Shown: positions 24,441 through 37,346, counted from the stretch's first letter. The stretch is DNA of 64,000 bases from Phytophthora sp. 'mugwort' (GCA_033558025.1 JAUCEF010000002.1:806001-870000), one strand, 5' to 3'. Made by a program: numbers and translations. The notes: generated by a model not told the origin, from the sequence alone.

Positions 24441-24758
24441 AGAAATCCAAGGAACCTACGTAATCGTTTTATCCGAAATCGAACCTGCAATCACTAACAT
24501 TTGCGTTATGGTGCCACAGCTTCTCAAATTAGCGTTTGGGTCACAGTTGTCAGTATACTTAATTAGAAAGTGACAGAACCCTAAGCCCCGTGGGACGATA
24601 CAGATACCGCTTTTTGAACACACGATCAAACAATACCCTTTACTAACTGTTAGATCGCCAAAATCATTTTAGAAAGGTTACATCGTGCCCCCATCGTACT
24701 CAGTTCGAATTTAAAAGTCCTGCCCAAAATCCAAGCATCCTGGCAGCGCACAAACACC

Positions 24759-25993
24759 ATGGCGGCGATACGAATCAAGGGCAAGTGGATGACAGTGGAG
24801 CAAAAGTGGGCGGTCATCTCGAAAGCGTCGCTCACGTCCAGCCCCTTCGCTCTCCGAACTGGTGCGTTGGTCACAGTCAACCTTCTCGCTGTCGCGAACT
24901 CCCTCCCGATCAACTATCCTGAACATACTCCGCAATGCCGAAGACATCGAGCGCAAACTCAGCACGTCGAAGACAGCCAAAGGCCATGCGCTGAACCTTC
25001 GGTGCCCGCAACTTGAAGAGCGGCTGAAGGTATTCCTCCAGCAAATGGAACAAGAACATGTGCGACTGTCACGCGGCCTCATCACGAACAAGCGAAGGAT
25101 ATCCTAGCTAGCCCCCCCCCCTTTACTTAAGCTTTCCGACGGCTGGTTGACAGGCTTCATGAAGCGCCACGATCTCCGATTCCGCCAACTGCATGGTGAA
25201 GCTGCATCCATGAGCCCCGAGGATATTGTGGAGGGGCGCACGGCGATGAAGGATGCGACGAGACACTTTGCGCTCCGTGACATTTGGAATATGATTAGAC
25301 CGGACTGCTCTATCGAGCAGCTGCGGCTCGCAGTATTTGCAAGTCGAAAACGTCGGGACTGAAGATAGACAAGACTCGCATCACGCTTGCTTTGACTGCC
25401 AATGCAGATGGCACAAAGAAGCGTGATTTTTTCTTCATTGACAGAGTAAAGAAATCTCTCTGTTTCAGAGGAAAGGAAGGCTCCAGCTCGGTTACTACTA
25501 CAAGAGCAACAAAAAGGCATGGATGACGATGAGCCTCTACACTGAGTGGGTGCGAGAGTTCGACGCCGATATGCGGAGGGTGGGCCGGCAGATTCTTCTG
25601 CTGCTCAACAACGCGTCGTCTCACGAGCTGGATGATGGCGGAGAGCTCACGAACATCACAGTTCAGAAGCTGCCCCCCCCCAACACGACTTCACACATCC
25701 AGCCCATGGACGTAGGAATCGTTGCCGCATTGAAATGTGGCTATCGCAACAAGCTTAACCGGCTAGCGATGTATCGTGCCCTTCCAATAAGGCCCGAGAA
25801 GAAGATCGCTGGAATGACGGTTTATTACGTAGATCAGCTACAGGCGATGCGGTGGGTGCGAGAGGTGTGGACAAGCATGAAGAAGGAGACCGTTACGAAT
25901 TGCTTTCGGAAGCCCGGTATCGTGTTTGATGAACGGTATGCGGAGGCGCCTGAGCAACGTACAAGCGTTCACCTGCGCGATATCCTAATCTAA
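24759..25993 (+). pseudogene. pogo/Tigger transposase with at least two frameshifts
   Basis: N-terminal CENP-B/Psq-type helix-turn-helix begins at 24759 (KGKWMTVEQKWAVISKAS), then shifts to the frame of 24862-25107 (STILNILRNAEDIERKLS). The HTH_Tnp_Tc5 part lies at 25140-25290 (LSDGWLTGFMKRHDLRFRQLHGEA). A frame shift near 25300 leads to the DDE start (TGLLYRAA), SGLKIDKTRITLALTANADG and KKSLCFRGK. Another shift near 25475 leads to the last block at 25523-25993, with LLLLNNASSHE and TTSHIQPMDVGIVAALK. In active relatives the second acidic site reads D-N-x-x-x-H; here it is N-N-A-S-S-H, so the catalytic Asp is also lost. Terminal repeats were not identified. Confidence 0.8.
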
Positions 25994-26321
25994 GTTCAAA
26001 TCACTGCAATACTGCAATACCACATTTCTTGAACAAATCTTATAACCTCTAAGAACCAGTGAAAGTGGTACTGCTCAAAAGGCTCAGCGGATCTGTAGGT
26101 CCAGGATTTTAGAACGCACACGGGCCATAAACCCCAGGCGTAAAATTATAGTTTCGGCTTGCACTCACATTCTACGTGAAAAGGGCCTCAACAAGATACA
26201 GATGAGGCCTGACCAAAATGAAAGTGGCGTTAGCGCCGTGCGCAATAGTATCAGATGTGTAAGCTAGTGCCTCACACAATGTCACGGCCGTTCCTAACAG
26301 CCTTAAATTGTAGAATATTCT

Positions 26322-26888
26322 ACCATGATCAGGGGTTCGGATTAGCTACAGATACTCGTAGATAATGCAGATCTCACATCATCAGCGAGGTGTATCTGGA
26401 TCAGGATCAATCCAAGTGCCACGATGTATCAATATCGTTGATACTGTCGGGCTCAAACGATACCCAAGTGATCCGGGTAGTTGATACCATTAGAGAGTGC
26501 TCACATGCTTCAACCAGAGGTTACAATACCGACGACTTCAAAATATTGTATATTTTTATCCTGGAATCAATGGGAAAAATCTGTCTGTCAAGTAGCCATG
26601 TGCTGTCAAGGGGACAAATACAACGCACTTCACCTCTATCGCGAAGTTGACGTACTTGCCTGGTTTCGAGGGCACGGGCAGCAAGTTTTCCCTTCTGTTT
26701 GAGTAATAGCTGTCTTCCATCACGAAATACACTTTATATCTAATACACGTATCTGCATACCACTATCAGTATCAAATGATCTCAGCAGTGGATCAAATTC
26801 ATCCGATAATGAGCTCGTCTGCGAGTGTTAGTGGAATAGTATCTGTGATACCATTGAAAGTGCCGTAATCCGAACCCCTGACCATGAT
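26322..26888. mobile_element. hAT-type MITE with 15-bp TIRs and 8-bp target duplication
   Basis: Element 26330-26880 (551 bases) starts with caggggttcggatta and ends with its exact reverse complement (taatccgaacccctg). It is flanked on both sides by the same 8 bases, accatgat (26322-26329 and 26881-26888). An 8-bp duplication plus CAGGG termini is the hallmark of hAT elements. No transposase frame lies inside, so it is non-autonomous. The intact ends and perfect duplication suggest fairly recent insertion compared with neighbouring relics. Confidence 0.92.
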
Positions 26889-27640
26889 CGAGGAGTGATA
26901 GAGACGAGTCCATACTACCGTTGAACCGCTCAACTATACCGATGAAAATGGAGAGCACCGATCGAATGGACAAGTATTGAGTCCAAATACATAAAGACAC
27001 ATGCGATCACACATTCAACGCGTCAAGCACCCATAATGCCATCGGAATGGACAGCCGTATTGACACAATTGATCACACAGAAACTCGGCCTTCTGTACTG
27101 TTTTACAACGAACCACATCTTTAGCCGCGGTCCAAACCGTACACACTGGTAAAAAATTGGAGGTTCAGAACGCTGGTCAGAGCTTTACCCCGGCATATGT
27201 GTGGACTGGCCTAACGGTCGGACTGGCCTCACGGTAGCAGAGGCAGCCCTCAGTCGCTGGCTAGACCAGAGCACGACCTTTTCAAGCTACAATAAGCAAC
27301 TTTGCCCTATCAATCAAGACAACCACTACATGCAGTACCGCATTATCGACTGTGCCTCGGCTGCTTGTGATGCCTTTGTCGGGAATTTGTGCCCTTGGCG
27401 CTGAAGATCATTAAGTGCGGACTATCTAGTCTGAGCAGCGTATATTAATATAGTCAGCACTTAAAGGAAACCGCGTCACCCCGATAGCCGACACTGACAC
27501 GTTAAATGACGACGTACGCTAAGCCGCAGGTCACGATTGAAATGAAGCCAAACAGAGTTTATCTACTATACTCTCGACCATTTTGGCAACACAGCGGTCA
27601 GGCACCGCTGCTGAGCCGAGCTCAGTCTTTCGTCAAGTGT
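26889..27640. other. Spacer; possible 5' part of the MULE relic
   Basis: A plus-strand frame at 27201-27404 ends with a coding-like tail and could be the N-terminal region of the MULE protein that follows. I see no motif that proves it. Confidence 0.3.
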
Positions 27641-29009
27641 ATTGTAACGAGACATAGCTAGTCAATGATGTGGTGGATCTGGTGAAGCGGACGCGATACA
27701 CGTCCGGCATGTCGGATGAAGAAGTATTCTCGTTCGGCTATGCTGTAAGTGGAGATGTTATACCGGTGATTGGCAAGGTATTGGATGAGTGCAACGCTTG
27801 GTGGAACTTCAACGCCATACATGGTTAAGGAGTTGCGCTACACCAAAGAGTACATGCTCCATGTCGACACCACGTACAAGCTGAACCAGTCAGGATACCC
27901 GGTCTTTGCCGTTGAAGTACCCTACCAAGCCCGCTCGTCCACCCAGTGATATTGTTTTTTATCTCTTCTCACCGGTGACCTTATCGGTTCTGCGTTAAGC
28001 GATGTCTTCGAGATGTACAAGAAAAAAATCGAGGCGTATTGAGAGGTGCAGTATTGCATGGGGAATGCCGATAAGGCGCGGTATTATGCTGTTGCTGCTG
28101 TGACGTCGAGTAAAACTAACAATCGCAAGGTCGCTTTATACCTGATGTTTTTTTTTTCACGTCGTCAAGAACGTAGCTGATTGCGTTTCCAAGCTACCAC
28201 CGGAAGCAGTTTCAGTAGTGCTCAAATATCTCTACCGTAATAGGCAAAATTTGCACTATGCATTTAATACAACGCAGTTTGCATCAGAAACAGGATTGCA
28301 CTTTCGTCATGGGCCATACTGTCTGATTTGAATAAGTTTGGGGCATTTTTCAAGAAGCAGTGAATTGATTCAGCGTTCACGAGCTGGGCCTGTTTTCGCA
28401 CGCAACACGGGTATGCCAAGACAAATACTCCCATAGAGCAGTTTAACAACGCTATCAAGGCTATTCACTCCGGACGCTTCTAAAGCTTGTGGCTTCGCTG
28501 AGCATGTGTCGTCACCGGTCTAGAGACACAGCCGTTTCCGCGCCAGACCCGAAGTCCACACGAGAGCTGCAAGACCGAGAAGCACTTGAACACGAATGAA
28601 CGTACTGCGGAATGAACGTTTGAGGCATGATTCAACAGCACAAGCACGGCTTGGATTTCCATCTAGATGGCCCAGTGAAACTCATATCGCCAATGTCTAT
28701 CAGCGAGGAGCCCCTCTTCGTCTGTTTGAATTGGATGCCATAAAGGAGAAGAAAAAGTTGGAGAAACGCAATAAGCATCGAATAGAGATATGGCAACAGC
28801 CCGCGGATGGAAGGACAGTCGATATGAAAGCGAATGGCTCCCCATGTCACTCATGGCGCAAGTATCGACTATGTGTACACCTTCTCGCGGCGCTAAGGTC
28901 AACAGGCGGATACATTCCAGGCATGATACCGGCAAAAATTCCGGTTGCTAACAGACGCGAAAACGAAGAAACGCGGACGTGGGCCCATCTCTCGCATTGG
29001 AGCGAGTAG
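27640..29009 (+). pseudogene. Mutator-like (MULE) transposase relic with SWIM finger
   Basis: Frames alternate but the MULE order is readable. The transposase core starts near 27835 with KELRYTKEYMLHVDTTYKLN (first catalytic Asp in HVDTTYK) and continues with a YCMGNADKARYYA segment near 28050-28080 (relatives have MGDADKAQ). The segment ending PIEQFNNAIKAIHSGRF is at 28430-28480. The SWIM zinc finger lies at 28830-28905 (CHSWRKYRLCVHLLAAL; the second Cys of the usual C-x-C is Ser here). Stops at about 28040, 28170-28240 and 28485 kill it. Confidence 0.8.
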
Positions 29010-29059
29010 TCGGTGAGGTGGATAACAAGGGCGTACGATCAGTAGTCTCTTGCAACAAC

Positions 29060-29488
29060 ATGGTCAGGGGATAACATTTGTGTGTTTGTCTTTGCTACTG
29101 GTTTCAAGCCTATATGTCGTGTGAGGGGCTATACCAGAGTCGTCGTTTCTGCTCTTCTGTGGCCAGCGATGAAGAAACCCATTCATAATCCTCTGACGCA
29201 GCTGGCGGTGGGAAGGTTCCAGGGCGTGGAAATAGTATAGTATCAATATTGCGGGTATTACATTGACGGAATAACGTACTATTGTTTTTATGGACCCGCA
29301 TATAATACAAAACCTTATACAATAATACAGTATTTTTCCAGCTCCCACCATCCTGGCCACTCTTCCCTCCAGTCATTCAACCAATTCTCCAATCTGCACC
29401 GCATCCAGCTCGACCTCTTCCTTACTTATCAATTCACCTCCTTCAAGCAGAACGCCTCTACGTCCTTCACCCGACCTCTCAACCCGCC
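29060..29488. other. Spacer between MULE and hAT relics
   Basis: No gene seen. C/T-rich near 29340-29480, possibly the leader of the hAT element that follows. Confidence 0.4.
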
Positions 29489-31053
29489 ATGACTTCCCGC
29501 CAGCTCTGTGCCTTCTACTTCACCAACCTCGGCGAAGATCTGTTCGAGTGCAAGACGTGCGGTCGACCCCGGAGCAGACGTCCGGCACGGGCTACAGCAA
29601 CCTCCTAAGCCACCTCAACCCAAACACGCTGGATACGCGGCTGAGTATGCTGAGCGCAATGCCGCCTAGACGCCTTTGATCACCACGTTCGGCTTTGTGG
29701 ACAAAGTCACGCGCAATATCTATCAATGGATGGTCTGGCTGACGCAGAGGAATCTACCAATCACTGAGGTCGAGAGCAAGTTCACGCGTGCGGTGCTTAC
29801 GATGAAGGCAACATCTGTCAAGACAATCAATCGCTACATGGTAACGATACGCCCGATTGCGAGGGCGATAAAGACCAAGGAGATGGGAACTTCTTTTTGC
29901 CTGATTTTTGACAGCTGGACCAGTCACTGGCTTCACATCCTGGGCATCCACACGTTCTATGTTTCAACGGAGAGCGCTGGCAGCGCTTGCTGGCACTGTC
30001 TCCAATGGCGGACGGCCAGACAGCTGAGGATCATGTGGCGCACATCGCGTCTGTTCTGAGCGTGTAAGACAAGGAGATCGACATGGTGCGGTTCATTGTG
30101 TCGGGGACAACTGCGCCACCAACCAGATCATCGCTATCAGAATGGGCGCCCCGCTGATTGGTTGGCCCAGCCATCGATTTAACCTTCGCGGTTATCCCTA
30201 TTTGCTAAACTCAAATAAATGTACCCAAAGGCAGTATTTGGTATTTCGATTTTTTAATTAGGGTAATCGGTTTCTGCGAGATTATCAGACTCAGACCGAT
30301 CTGATTCAGAATCTGATGATAAACCTGCGTCACGTCAAAAATGCTGCTGCTCTTGCCAAAGTGACCAGCTACAAGCCGATCAAGGCTAACGTCACACGTT
30401 GATCGTCGGCATTTCAAATTTTACAACGCTACCACAAGATTCGTGATGCAATCATGACGGTGGAAGCTGTTGAAGATCACGTGTCACGTGACCATGGGCA
30501 CCGTCGCATTACGACCTCGGTTGACAAGCTCCGTGAGCTGGACAGTGTGTGTGTGAAGCTTCAGGCAGAGAAGTGCACCATAGCTGAGGTTCGCTTGCTA
30601 TTCGATGCTTGAGCGGACAAATACCCCGTCATGGCCGACTATTTGCTTCCCACGGCGGCCATCGTCCACACACACCTGTTCGAGTCTGCTATTGTCAAGC
30701 TGTACGACGATTTACCGCTATCTGCTGACGAACTACGTGCCGTGGAAGGCTTCACCCTACCTCTGGCAACCCCAGCAACCGATGCGGACAGGGCGCCCGG
30801 CTTCGCCACCTCCGTCCTCCGACAATCGAAGAAACCGCGACTTGCAGGGCACGCAGCTGCGGGGTACGACACGCTCCTCCTGTGCGCATTCCCGACAAGC
30901 AATACCTACGAGAGACTCTTCTCGGAGTGTAAACTGGTCCTGACCTCGCTACGGGCTTCAACACTACACCCGAACTTCGAGACTAACGATGTTTTGCGTG
31001 CGAATCGCAATATGTGGAACTGCGCGAAGCTCCTTGGTTGCCTTGACGAGTAA
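29489..31053 (+). pseudogene. hAT transposase relic
   Basis: A BED-type zinc-finger start at 29489 (RQLCAFYFTNLGEDLFECKT) is followed by frame breaks. The body resumes at 29676 (LITTFGFVDKVTRNIYQWMVW), with the catalytic region around 29895 (FCLIFDSWTSHWLHILGIHT) and 29970-30060 in another frame. A block near 30300-30410 (NLMINLRHVKNAAALAKVTS) precedes the C-terminal hAT dimerisation domain at 30631-31053 (SNTYERLFSECKLVLTSLRA). Several frameshifts and stops. The right terminus may be 31139-31168, where the reverse strand reads cagtgttacgtcgggctatt. No matching left terminus was found. Confidence 0.82.
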
Positions 31054-31168
31054 GTGAGGTTGTTTGCAACTCTCGTTAACAACACATTGCAATCACTGCA
31101 GTAACTATTATTGCATTGTTGTGTACTGCAATCGTTATTACGGGGCTCAATAGCCCGACGTAACACTG

Positions 31169-32100
31169 GTCATTGTATTTCCCATGCCCTGAGATGTGCT
31201 ACCATGGAGTTATTTCGACCACGCAACAGCTTCTTCGAGTCGCTGCTGTTTCAACGCGCGCTGACTCCTTTATCGTCGCTGCTCACTTCACTGCTTCCAT
31301 TTTTTTTCAAGGCGCGCCACGCAGCCATCGCATGACTGCTTGAGCTACATGAGATCAGGCGCGGAGAAAATTTATGACTTTGCGCCGCTAACACAGCGCT
31401 CGAGTATTTGTTTCACTTGATATTCATATAGGATTATAGTTAACAATAAGAGGAGTCCATTGGGGGCTCCCAAGAGATAAACAATAAAGAGTAGCTCTTA
31501 TCAAGACCAAGACAAGTGCATACTGTCCGGTAAGCCCCTGCATGAGGATTATGGTTGCCTTTGACACACGATAGGCATAGTTTGTAAGGTGTTGACTGGT
31601 AGCGCCAAGAGAACTAGGTTGGCCCGAGAAAGGGCGTGTCTCGCCAAGCGCAACGGACAAAAATATTTCCAAAACCGCAGTTTCTTGATCTTCGTGTTGG
31701 TACTCGCAGCATTATCGATTCGCTCTGCATCCATCCGTAGAAAATATCAATCCAAAAGTCTATATCTTAGTGGTATATATCTTAGTGGAACAGAGAAGTA
31801 TCGTGAGCCAGCGCTTGTTCTCCAAGGTGTACGCAAGTTGGTAGACACTTTGCTAGAAAAATGGTTAAAGATAAATGTCGCCCCTGCCTTGATGCGCTTT
31901 TTATGAGCGGGCTCAGCGTCTTCTTGATGGGGTCGTCGTACGTTAGGACGCAAAAAACCACCGACCGCCAGCCAACAGCCAGCAGCTCTCATGGTGCACA
32001 CCACGGTTGCGCTTGCCTTTTCTTCACGCTTGTTTGTCAATTTCAACGATGTGACCTGGGCCGCCAACCTAGATCATACACATTGACAATTTTAGAACCA
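31169..32100. other. Probable LTR-like and unassigned repeat DNA
   Basis: No gene. A tandem phrase tatatcttagtgg occurs twice at about 31765-31790. The stretch from 31590 (tgttgactggtagcgcc) onwards has LTR-like composition, but I found no second copy in the window. Confidence 0.3.
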
Positions 32101-32230
32101 TATTACCATTAAAAAACAAAAGATATTTTCATCTCAGCTGCGTGGAACAAGCCAGCATCCCCTTGCTGCAGATGTCCCTGCAGAAGGAGTACCAGTCTGT
32201 CAAACATTTCCGCTGACGCCGACCCAAGCC

Positions 32231-32733
32231 ATGAACACCCTAGCGGATAAACCGGAGGCCCGCCGGACGCACTGGCAAAGCGCCAACTTGGCGTCGGCAT
32301 TGAGAACTTGGGGATCGCACTTCTGTCGAAGAGCACGACAATCTCGTTGCATTTTATCCCGCGCTTGTCCCGCCGGCATCAACCCAGTCAGCGTCGTTCA
32401 GCACTTGGTGAAGCAGCTGCGCCAGATTTTGGGGTCTTCTCATGGCGCTTACCGACGTGCGAATATACGCTTCGCTACCTCTGGGACAAATAGTGAGGAG
32501 TTTACAAGTACTGCGACGGGCGTTTGGACGCTCTCTATATTCATTTGCACCTGCAGACAAAGCGTGGTCTCGCAGCGCGAACCAACCTCTGACACGCAAC
32601 AAAAGAAGAAGAATTATGTAGATGGTGCTATTCGAGAGTTCGGAAACCAGCCATGGCGCGAAGCCCTGGCAACGCGAAAGCAAAATAATGAAGAGCGAAG
32701 AATACGCTTTCTAGAGGAAAAAAGTGCATAAAA
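32231..32733 (+). CDS. Hypothetical 166-residue frame, probably transposon-derived
   Basis: An open frame with a charged, probably coiled C-terminus (EALATRKQNNEERRIRFLEE). Such Lys/Glu/Arg-rich helices are common in the accessory protein of PIF/Harbinger elements, and a PIF transposase relic lies about 600 bases downstream on the opposite strand. No domain is recognised. It may not be a real gene. Confidence 0.25.
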
Positions 32734-33313
32734 TGCAATATATGCACCAGCGATTGCAGCGTGAATTGAGAAGTGCTGCGCTGCAAGATTACGCCTTCAT
32801 CAGCGATCGACTCGGAAGTATTTACATTAGCAAGAACGCGAGTCCAACCGAAGGATTCGTGATGATATCAAAGCGGAAATCACGACGTTAAAAGTAATAA
32901 AACAGAGGCTGACGGATGCGATGTAGATAGCAACGATCATGCCGGTCTACCTGACAAGTACCTAATTCATTCACAAAAACGCTCAACTTCGTGTACTCTT
33001 GACGTCACCAGATGAAAACCATGCACAGTAAACAAGCACGTGCGCAACACACTGATAGATTCTTGCAAAATGCGAGTGGATTCGCAAGTAAGGCTGAGCG
33101 GCGGCTGCTTTCGTTCAGACCGGTGGCGCCACCCATCTCTCCATCCATTAGAGCCTGCATACGCCTCCCACGTCCGTCATTACCATCATTGCGTTGTCTG
33201 CAAACACTCCCGGTCACTGGATGTTCCAGCGTATGGAACGTAGAGTCTCTCCGCTTTAAGGAGCGTAGTGCCTGGGGCAAAATGCCTTGTCCACTTTATC
33301 AACGAAAACCATT

Positions 33314-33725
33314 TTAACCGCTGGGCCATCGATTGTTTTCTAGCAGTCTGCAATTAAATACTAAGGTTAGCCTTACGAACGAGATTGCGATGGGGCTGGA
33401 AAGTGCCATGTTTTGAACGAATTGCACAAGCCTGTCACGCAAAATCTGATACTCCACCAGTGCTAAAAGCGTCGGGTTCCGTTGGATTACTTGGTAAGTA
33501 ACCCATCCCAATGTAACCAAGTGCCAGAGCGCTCTCCATTTCTTTTGCCGCCACAAACACTTCTGGTCGGACGATACGAAAGTTATGCAGTCGTGCCATT
33601 GCCGTTAAGGCACGACTTTCGTTCTTGGGCTTAAATTGAAGAATATACTTCAGACATCTCCATTTGTTGCTGTATCTCCCAAACGTCTGCTCGATCTTAA
33701 TCCATGCAATATGTTCAGCCAAACA
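33314..33725 (-). pseudogene. PIF/Harbinger-type (DDE_4) transposase C-terminal relic
   Basis: The minus-strand frame from about 33722 reads IKIEQTFGRYSNKWRCLKYI, the conserved third-acid block of DDE_4 transposases (V-E-x-x-F-G-x-x-K-x-R-W), then ALTAMARLHNFRI. A frame change leads to the tail at about 33460-33380 (YQILRDRLVQFVQNMAL). The N-terminal two thirds are not readable; 33280-33005 minus is open but unassigned. Confidence 0.65.
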
Positions 33726-34139
33726 TATTCTCGCGCCGCCGAGTACATACGCGTTCGTGTCACATTGTCACATTACGCGCTGGAGAGCATAAAAGGTCTC
33801 ACGAACGTTAAGTTCCGTCGACACCGCGGAGAAGCAAATGAAGACATTCTCCAGCATGAACCCTTCGTCCGAATCGCTGTCACTCCAGCCGCACAACGGA
33901 TGCCACTGTCACTATCATCCTCCCGGGGTGAGCCCTCATCGGAATCGGCGTCTGTATCTAGATCCATGCTTGCCCGCTACGGAGAAAACCGACGGAGAAA
34001 AGTGAGGGAGAAAATGGGTGCGCTGTTCACGTTCATTCTCGTTGTTGGGTGGAGAGGTTGTACTGCACAACCCGCACTATATAGCTCATTATTTGGGCCA
34101 GTTTGTACCGTGATACCAATCTACATATGTTAATAATGC

Positions 34140-35210
34140 CGCTAAAAAGAATGAGACGGACGACGACAACATATCTATAAATAGATGGCAGAAAATTGGC
34201 AGGGATCATGATCCCGTTAAGAGTGTCTCTTATCAAGTAAAAAATAATATTACTTACGTTTCTCGTTATTTAAGTTGCAAGACAGTATTATGCTCCTGAT
34301 ATTTGAAAAATAGAAAACAGTTACACCCCCCCGCTGCCAACAGAGAATTTTTACTCTATAAAGCTGCATGTTTTGCTCTGCTTTAAAATCTCTGTTAACA
34401 TCAACAGTTACCGTAAAAAGCGGTTCCAATGCGACATATTTTGCTCGACGAAATCAGTCATTCGAAAAACCTCTGACAGGGAGGGGTATATTAGTACGGC
34501 CATCTGTGACTCCCTGCCCCACAGCCTTACTGGACCGAGATCAACGATGGCGCAATGGTGAGCAAAAAAAAGGAACAACATCAAGCTCCAAGTATTGCAG
34601 CCTTTTTACTGCATTCGTATCATATAAGGTAGGGTTGCCTGACGATTTCATGTGAGTCTTATCCTACTTGCAGGGTTCAAACAGAAAAAGTGTCTATCAT
34701 TACTACCCTTTTCAGCTCGGTTAGAGTACTCTTTTATTTTAAGATTTTCGGACGAGGCGTTGCTCTTAAGTCAACAGTGTCGAACTGAACAGTTTTGTAC
34801 GGCACCCTATCTACAGGTCCTGTCTAATATTTTTAATGTGTAGCTGCGCTTGAACCACACATATCCTCTGTAATACAAATAACGCCCCCGTCTGGAGGAC
34901 ATGGTTATAGTTATGGATGAATATGATCAAAGGTCTGACAACACTTCGAAAAAAAAATTTGTATAGTGCATTTCGTCCGATGAAATATTCGTCGCGGCTA
35001 AAACGTGTTTTATGACCAATCCAATTTCAGGTAGGATATAACTTTAGCCAATAGATGAATATACATGTATGTACTTGCCGGTCCGGTATCCAGCCGCTCC
35101 GACATATTCGGTCGGAGGCGGACGGCTAGTTATGTGTATTCATACCCAAACACACAGTCAGTCGCATATTTCCTGCATACCCCCAATCGTCCAATCCAAC
35201 GCCATTGAAT
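34140..35210. other. AT-rich spacer without recognisable genes
   Basis: No frame with family signature. A short imperfect hairpin lies at 35090-35120 (ccgctccgac / gtcggaggcgg). Confidence 0.45.
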
Positions 35211-35220
35211 TGCCTCCAAG

Positions 35221-37190
35221 ATGAACATCGACGACTTGGCCTCTTCTAACACGAGGAAGGCCGAGGAGGATCCGGTAAAATGTTTCATGGACTTCCTGCG
35301 TGACGAGGGTGTATTGCTCGAGTATGTGAAGAATTGCACGCTGCGCGACGCCGCTTGACATGGGCTGGCGGCGCTGATGATTAAGTTTGGTATGCATTTA
35401 GCTTTCAGTAAAAAGGGTAGGAAAGATGCATCACTGTCGCAGCACTCTGTCATGCAGTATATTGGCAGGCTAAGAAATGGCTGTTGGATCAGTTCCCTCA
35501 GCTTCGTTCATCTGTCGGCAAGCATTTCCTTACGATGGGCCGGACGCTTGAGCGGCACTGCAAGACGTGTCGCTCCGGGGCTTCACAAACAAGGCGCCAG
35601 CGTGTACCCAGTGCGAATTCAGGCAAATGATGGTGTATTTGTATTCTACAGCTATCATAGCTGCCGACTACCAATCCACAGCGCTTCTGTGTCTCCTCCG
35701 GTTTCAGTTTGACCGCTCGTCGGACTTGGCGCTCCTCCACAAGGCCAACCTGACGATAATCGCTGACGGCATGTTCTTCGTGCTCTTCATGCGGAATAAG
35801 ACGTCGGAAAGCAGGGCCTTTCCCTCTTGCGGACGACGACTTCACCATATGCCCTCTTTTCGCCATCACCTTTGCGCTCGCCACGCTCCCCCTCGATCAT
35901 TGTGCTCTTGTGTCAGCTTCCGGACACATATGTGCGCGTACAGGTAGTAATGATGGCGACAACGCCCCTGCTCGATCTGGTCACCCATTGAGAAGAAACA
36001 GGCAACGCGGAAGTGTCACCTGGGACCAGCATCACAAGCACCGCAGATGGAGTACGTACCTGGGATCCACAGCTACGCCAACCCTATTCTAGGTCGCGTG
36101 GCAAAGAAGATTGATATGACCAAATCGCTGACGTCCCATTCGTCCCATAGAGGTGGTGCACAGCACGCAAATGAATCATCGCCTAATGGATCTTCAACCG
36201 TCTGGAACATGACAGCGACGAGCGAGGCATTCGCATACGTCTTCAAGACACCGATTGAGGGTCGCAAGGTGGCCAAGGCCCTCAGCAGCAAAGCTCCCGA
36301 CGTTCAAGTCCCGCTGTCATCGCTCAGGAAGTTCGACTCAGACACACAGACCAAGCTCCGCGCTGTAGTTGCGCCCTTGTTCGAGTCATGCAGTGTTATG
36401 GACAAGATATAATTCAACATGATCACCAAGGCTAGCGAAGTATTGGCGACATACCTGATCCGCCGCTACCCTTCAATGAAGGTGCTGAGCCGCGACGGTC
36501 CCGCCGTACTGCACTTAGAAAAGTGTGTCGTGGCCTGTGAGGTTTTATCCGTCCCTGACCTTCTTGCCTGGTCGTCTCAACTCACATATGATTGCAACGA
36601 TGAAGGCAAGCCGAACAATCATTACACAGACAGCGGAGACAAACTGGGTGGAGAGGGAAGGCATGGCTTCATGGTGATGGATCAAACTGTTTTGATCAAG
36701 CCGTTAGTCAGCCTGAACCAAAACCTCGAAGAGCGGCTTGCAGACCTGGAGTCCAAGATCTGCAGCACATCAGCAAACAGAGCGTTAAACATGTCAGTAA
36801 GGATGAAGCCACGCAAGAGCCTCAAAAATAGCGACATCTTCAACCAACGGTGACTATTGTTTCAGGATACGTGGTTCACGCGGTACACGCAGACCCCGCA
36901 CAGGTGGAGCTCCTTCGACGGAGACGTGAGGAAGAAGGAGTCCGACGCCAAACGCCTTGTCGCGTTTACTCTCGACGAAAAATCCCTGCGCTATCGTGAC
37001 GACGTGCCGTCTGCGGGTCCTCGTCTTTCTTCGCGAGCGGGCACCATGTAGCGTGGATCTAACGCGGTGCTGAAGCACCTGAATTGACTCCAAAATGCCG
37101 GACATCCGGCGCTGCCAACAGCTCATTGACGCTGGGGTTATCGTAGGCCCAGCGCAATCATACACGCATGATATCCTTGTGATAGCGTAG
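35221..37190 (+). pseudogene. Crypton-like tyrosine recombinase relic
   Basis: Blocks in alternating frames follow the order of the large oomycete Crypton-type recombinase family. They are: N-terminal helices (35260-35420, CFMDFLRDEGVLLEYVKN), a central part (35460-35570, WLLDQFPQLRSSVGKHFLTM), the box with the first Arg (about 35705-35740, FDRSSDLALLHKANL), a 36120-36250 block with SHSSHRGGAQHAN and AFAYVFKT (candidate Tyr), then 36419-36853 with LLAWSSQL. A C-terminal part at 36857-37190 ends with GPAQSYTHDILVIA and a stop. Active relatives have an H-x-x-R box; here the corresponding HSSH lacks the Arg. A stop at about 35356 and several frameshifts confirm it is dead. Assignment rests on remembered family pattern, not on a search. 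Confidence 0.6.
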
Positions 37191-37346
37191 ATTTACACAC
37201 GTCGCCTGCATATCGGAGACGATGCAGAAGAAGACAACTGACTCGATGTCACCCAGGCTTAATTGAATATAGACAGAAAAGCTCAATATGTGTATGATTT
37301 GCACTAAGAAGTCGCCACCTCGGACAACAATGTTACCATTCAAGCC

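Noticed and set aside
24580..26110. Terminal inverted repeats of the pogo relic at 24759-25993
   Set aside because: Loose resemblance between about 24600 and 26095 was too weak to distinguish from chance.
35090..35120. Terminator-like hairpin
   Set aside because: The stem is imperfect, with no neighbouring gene end. Intrinsic terminators are not expected in a nuclear genome.
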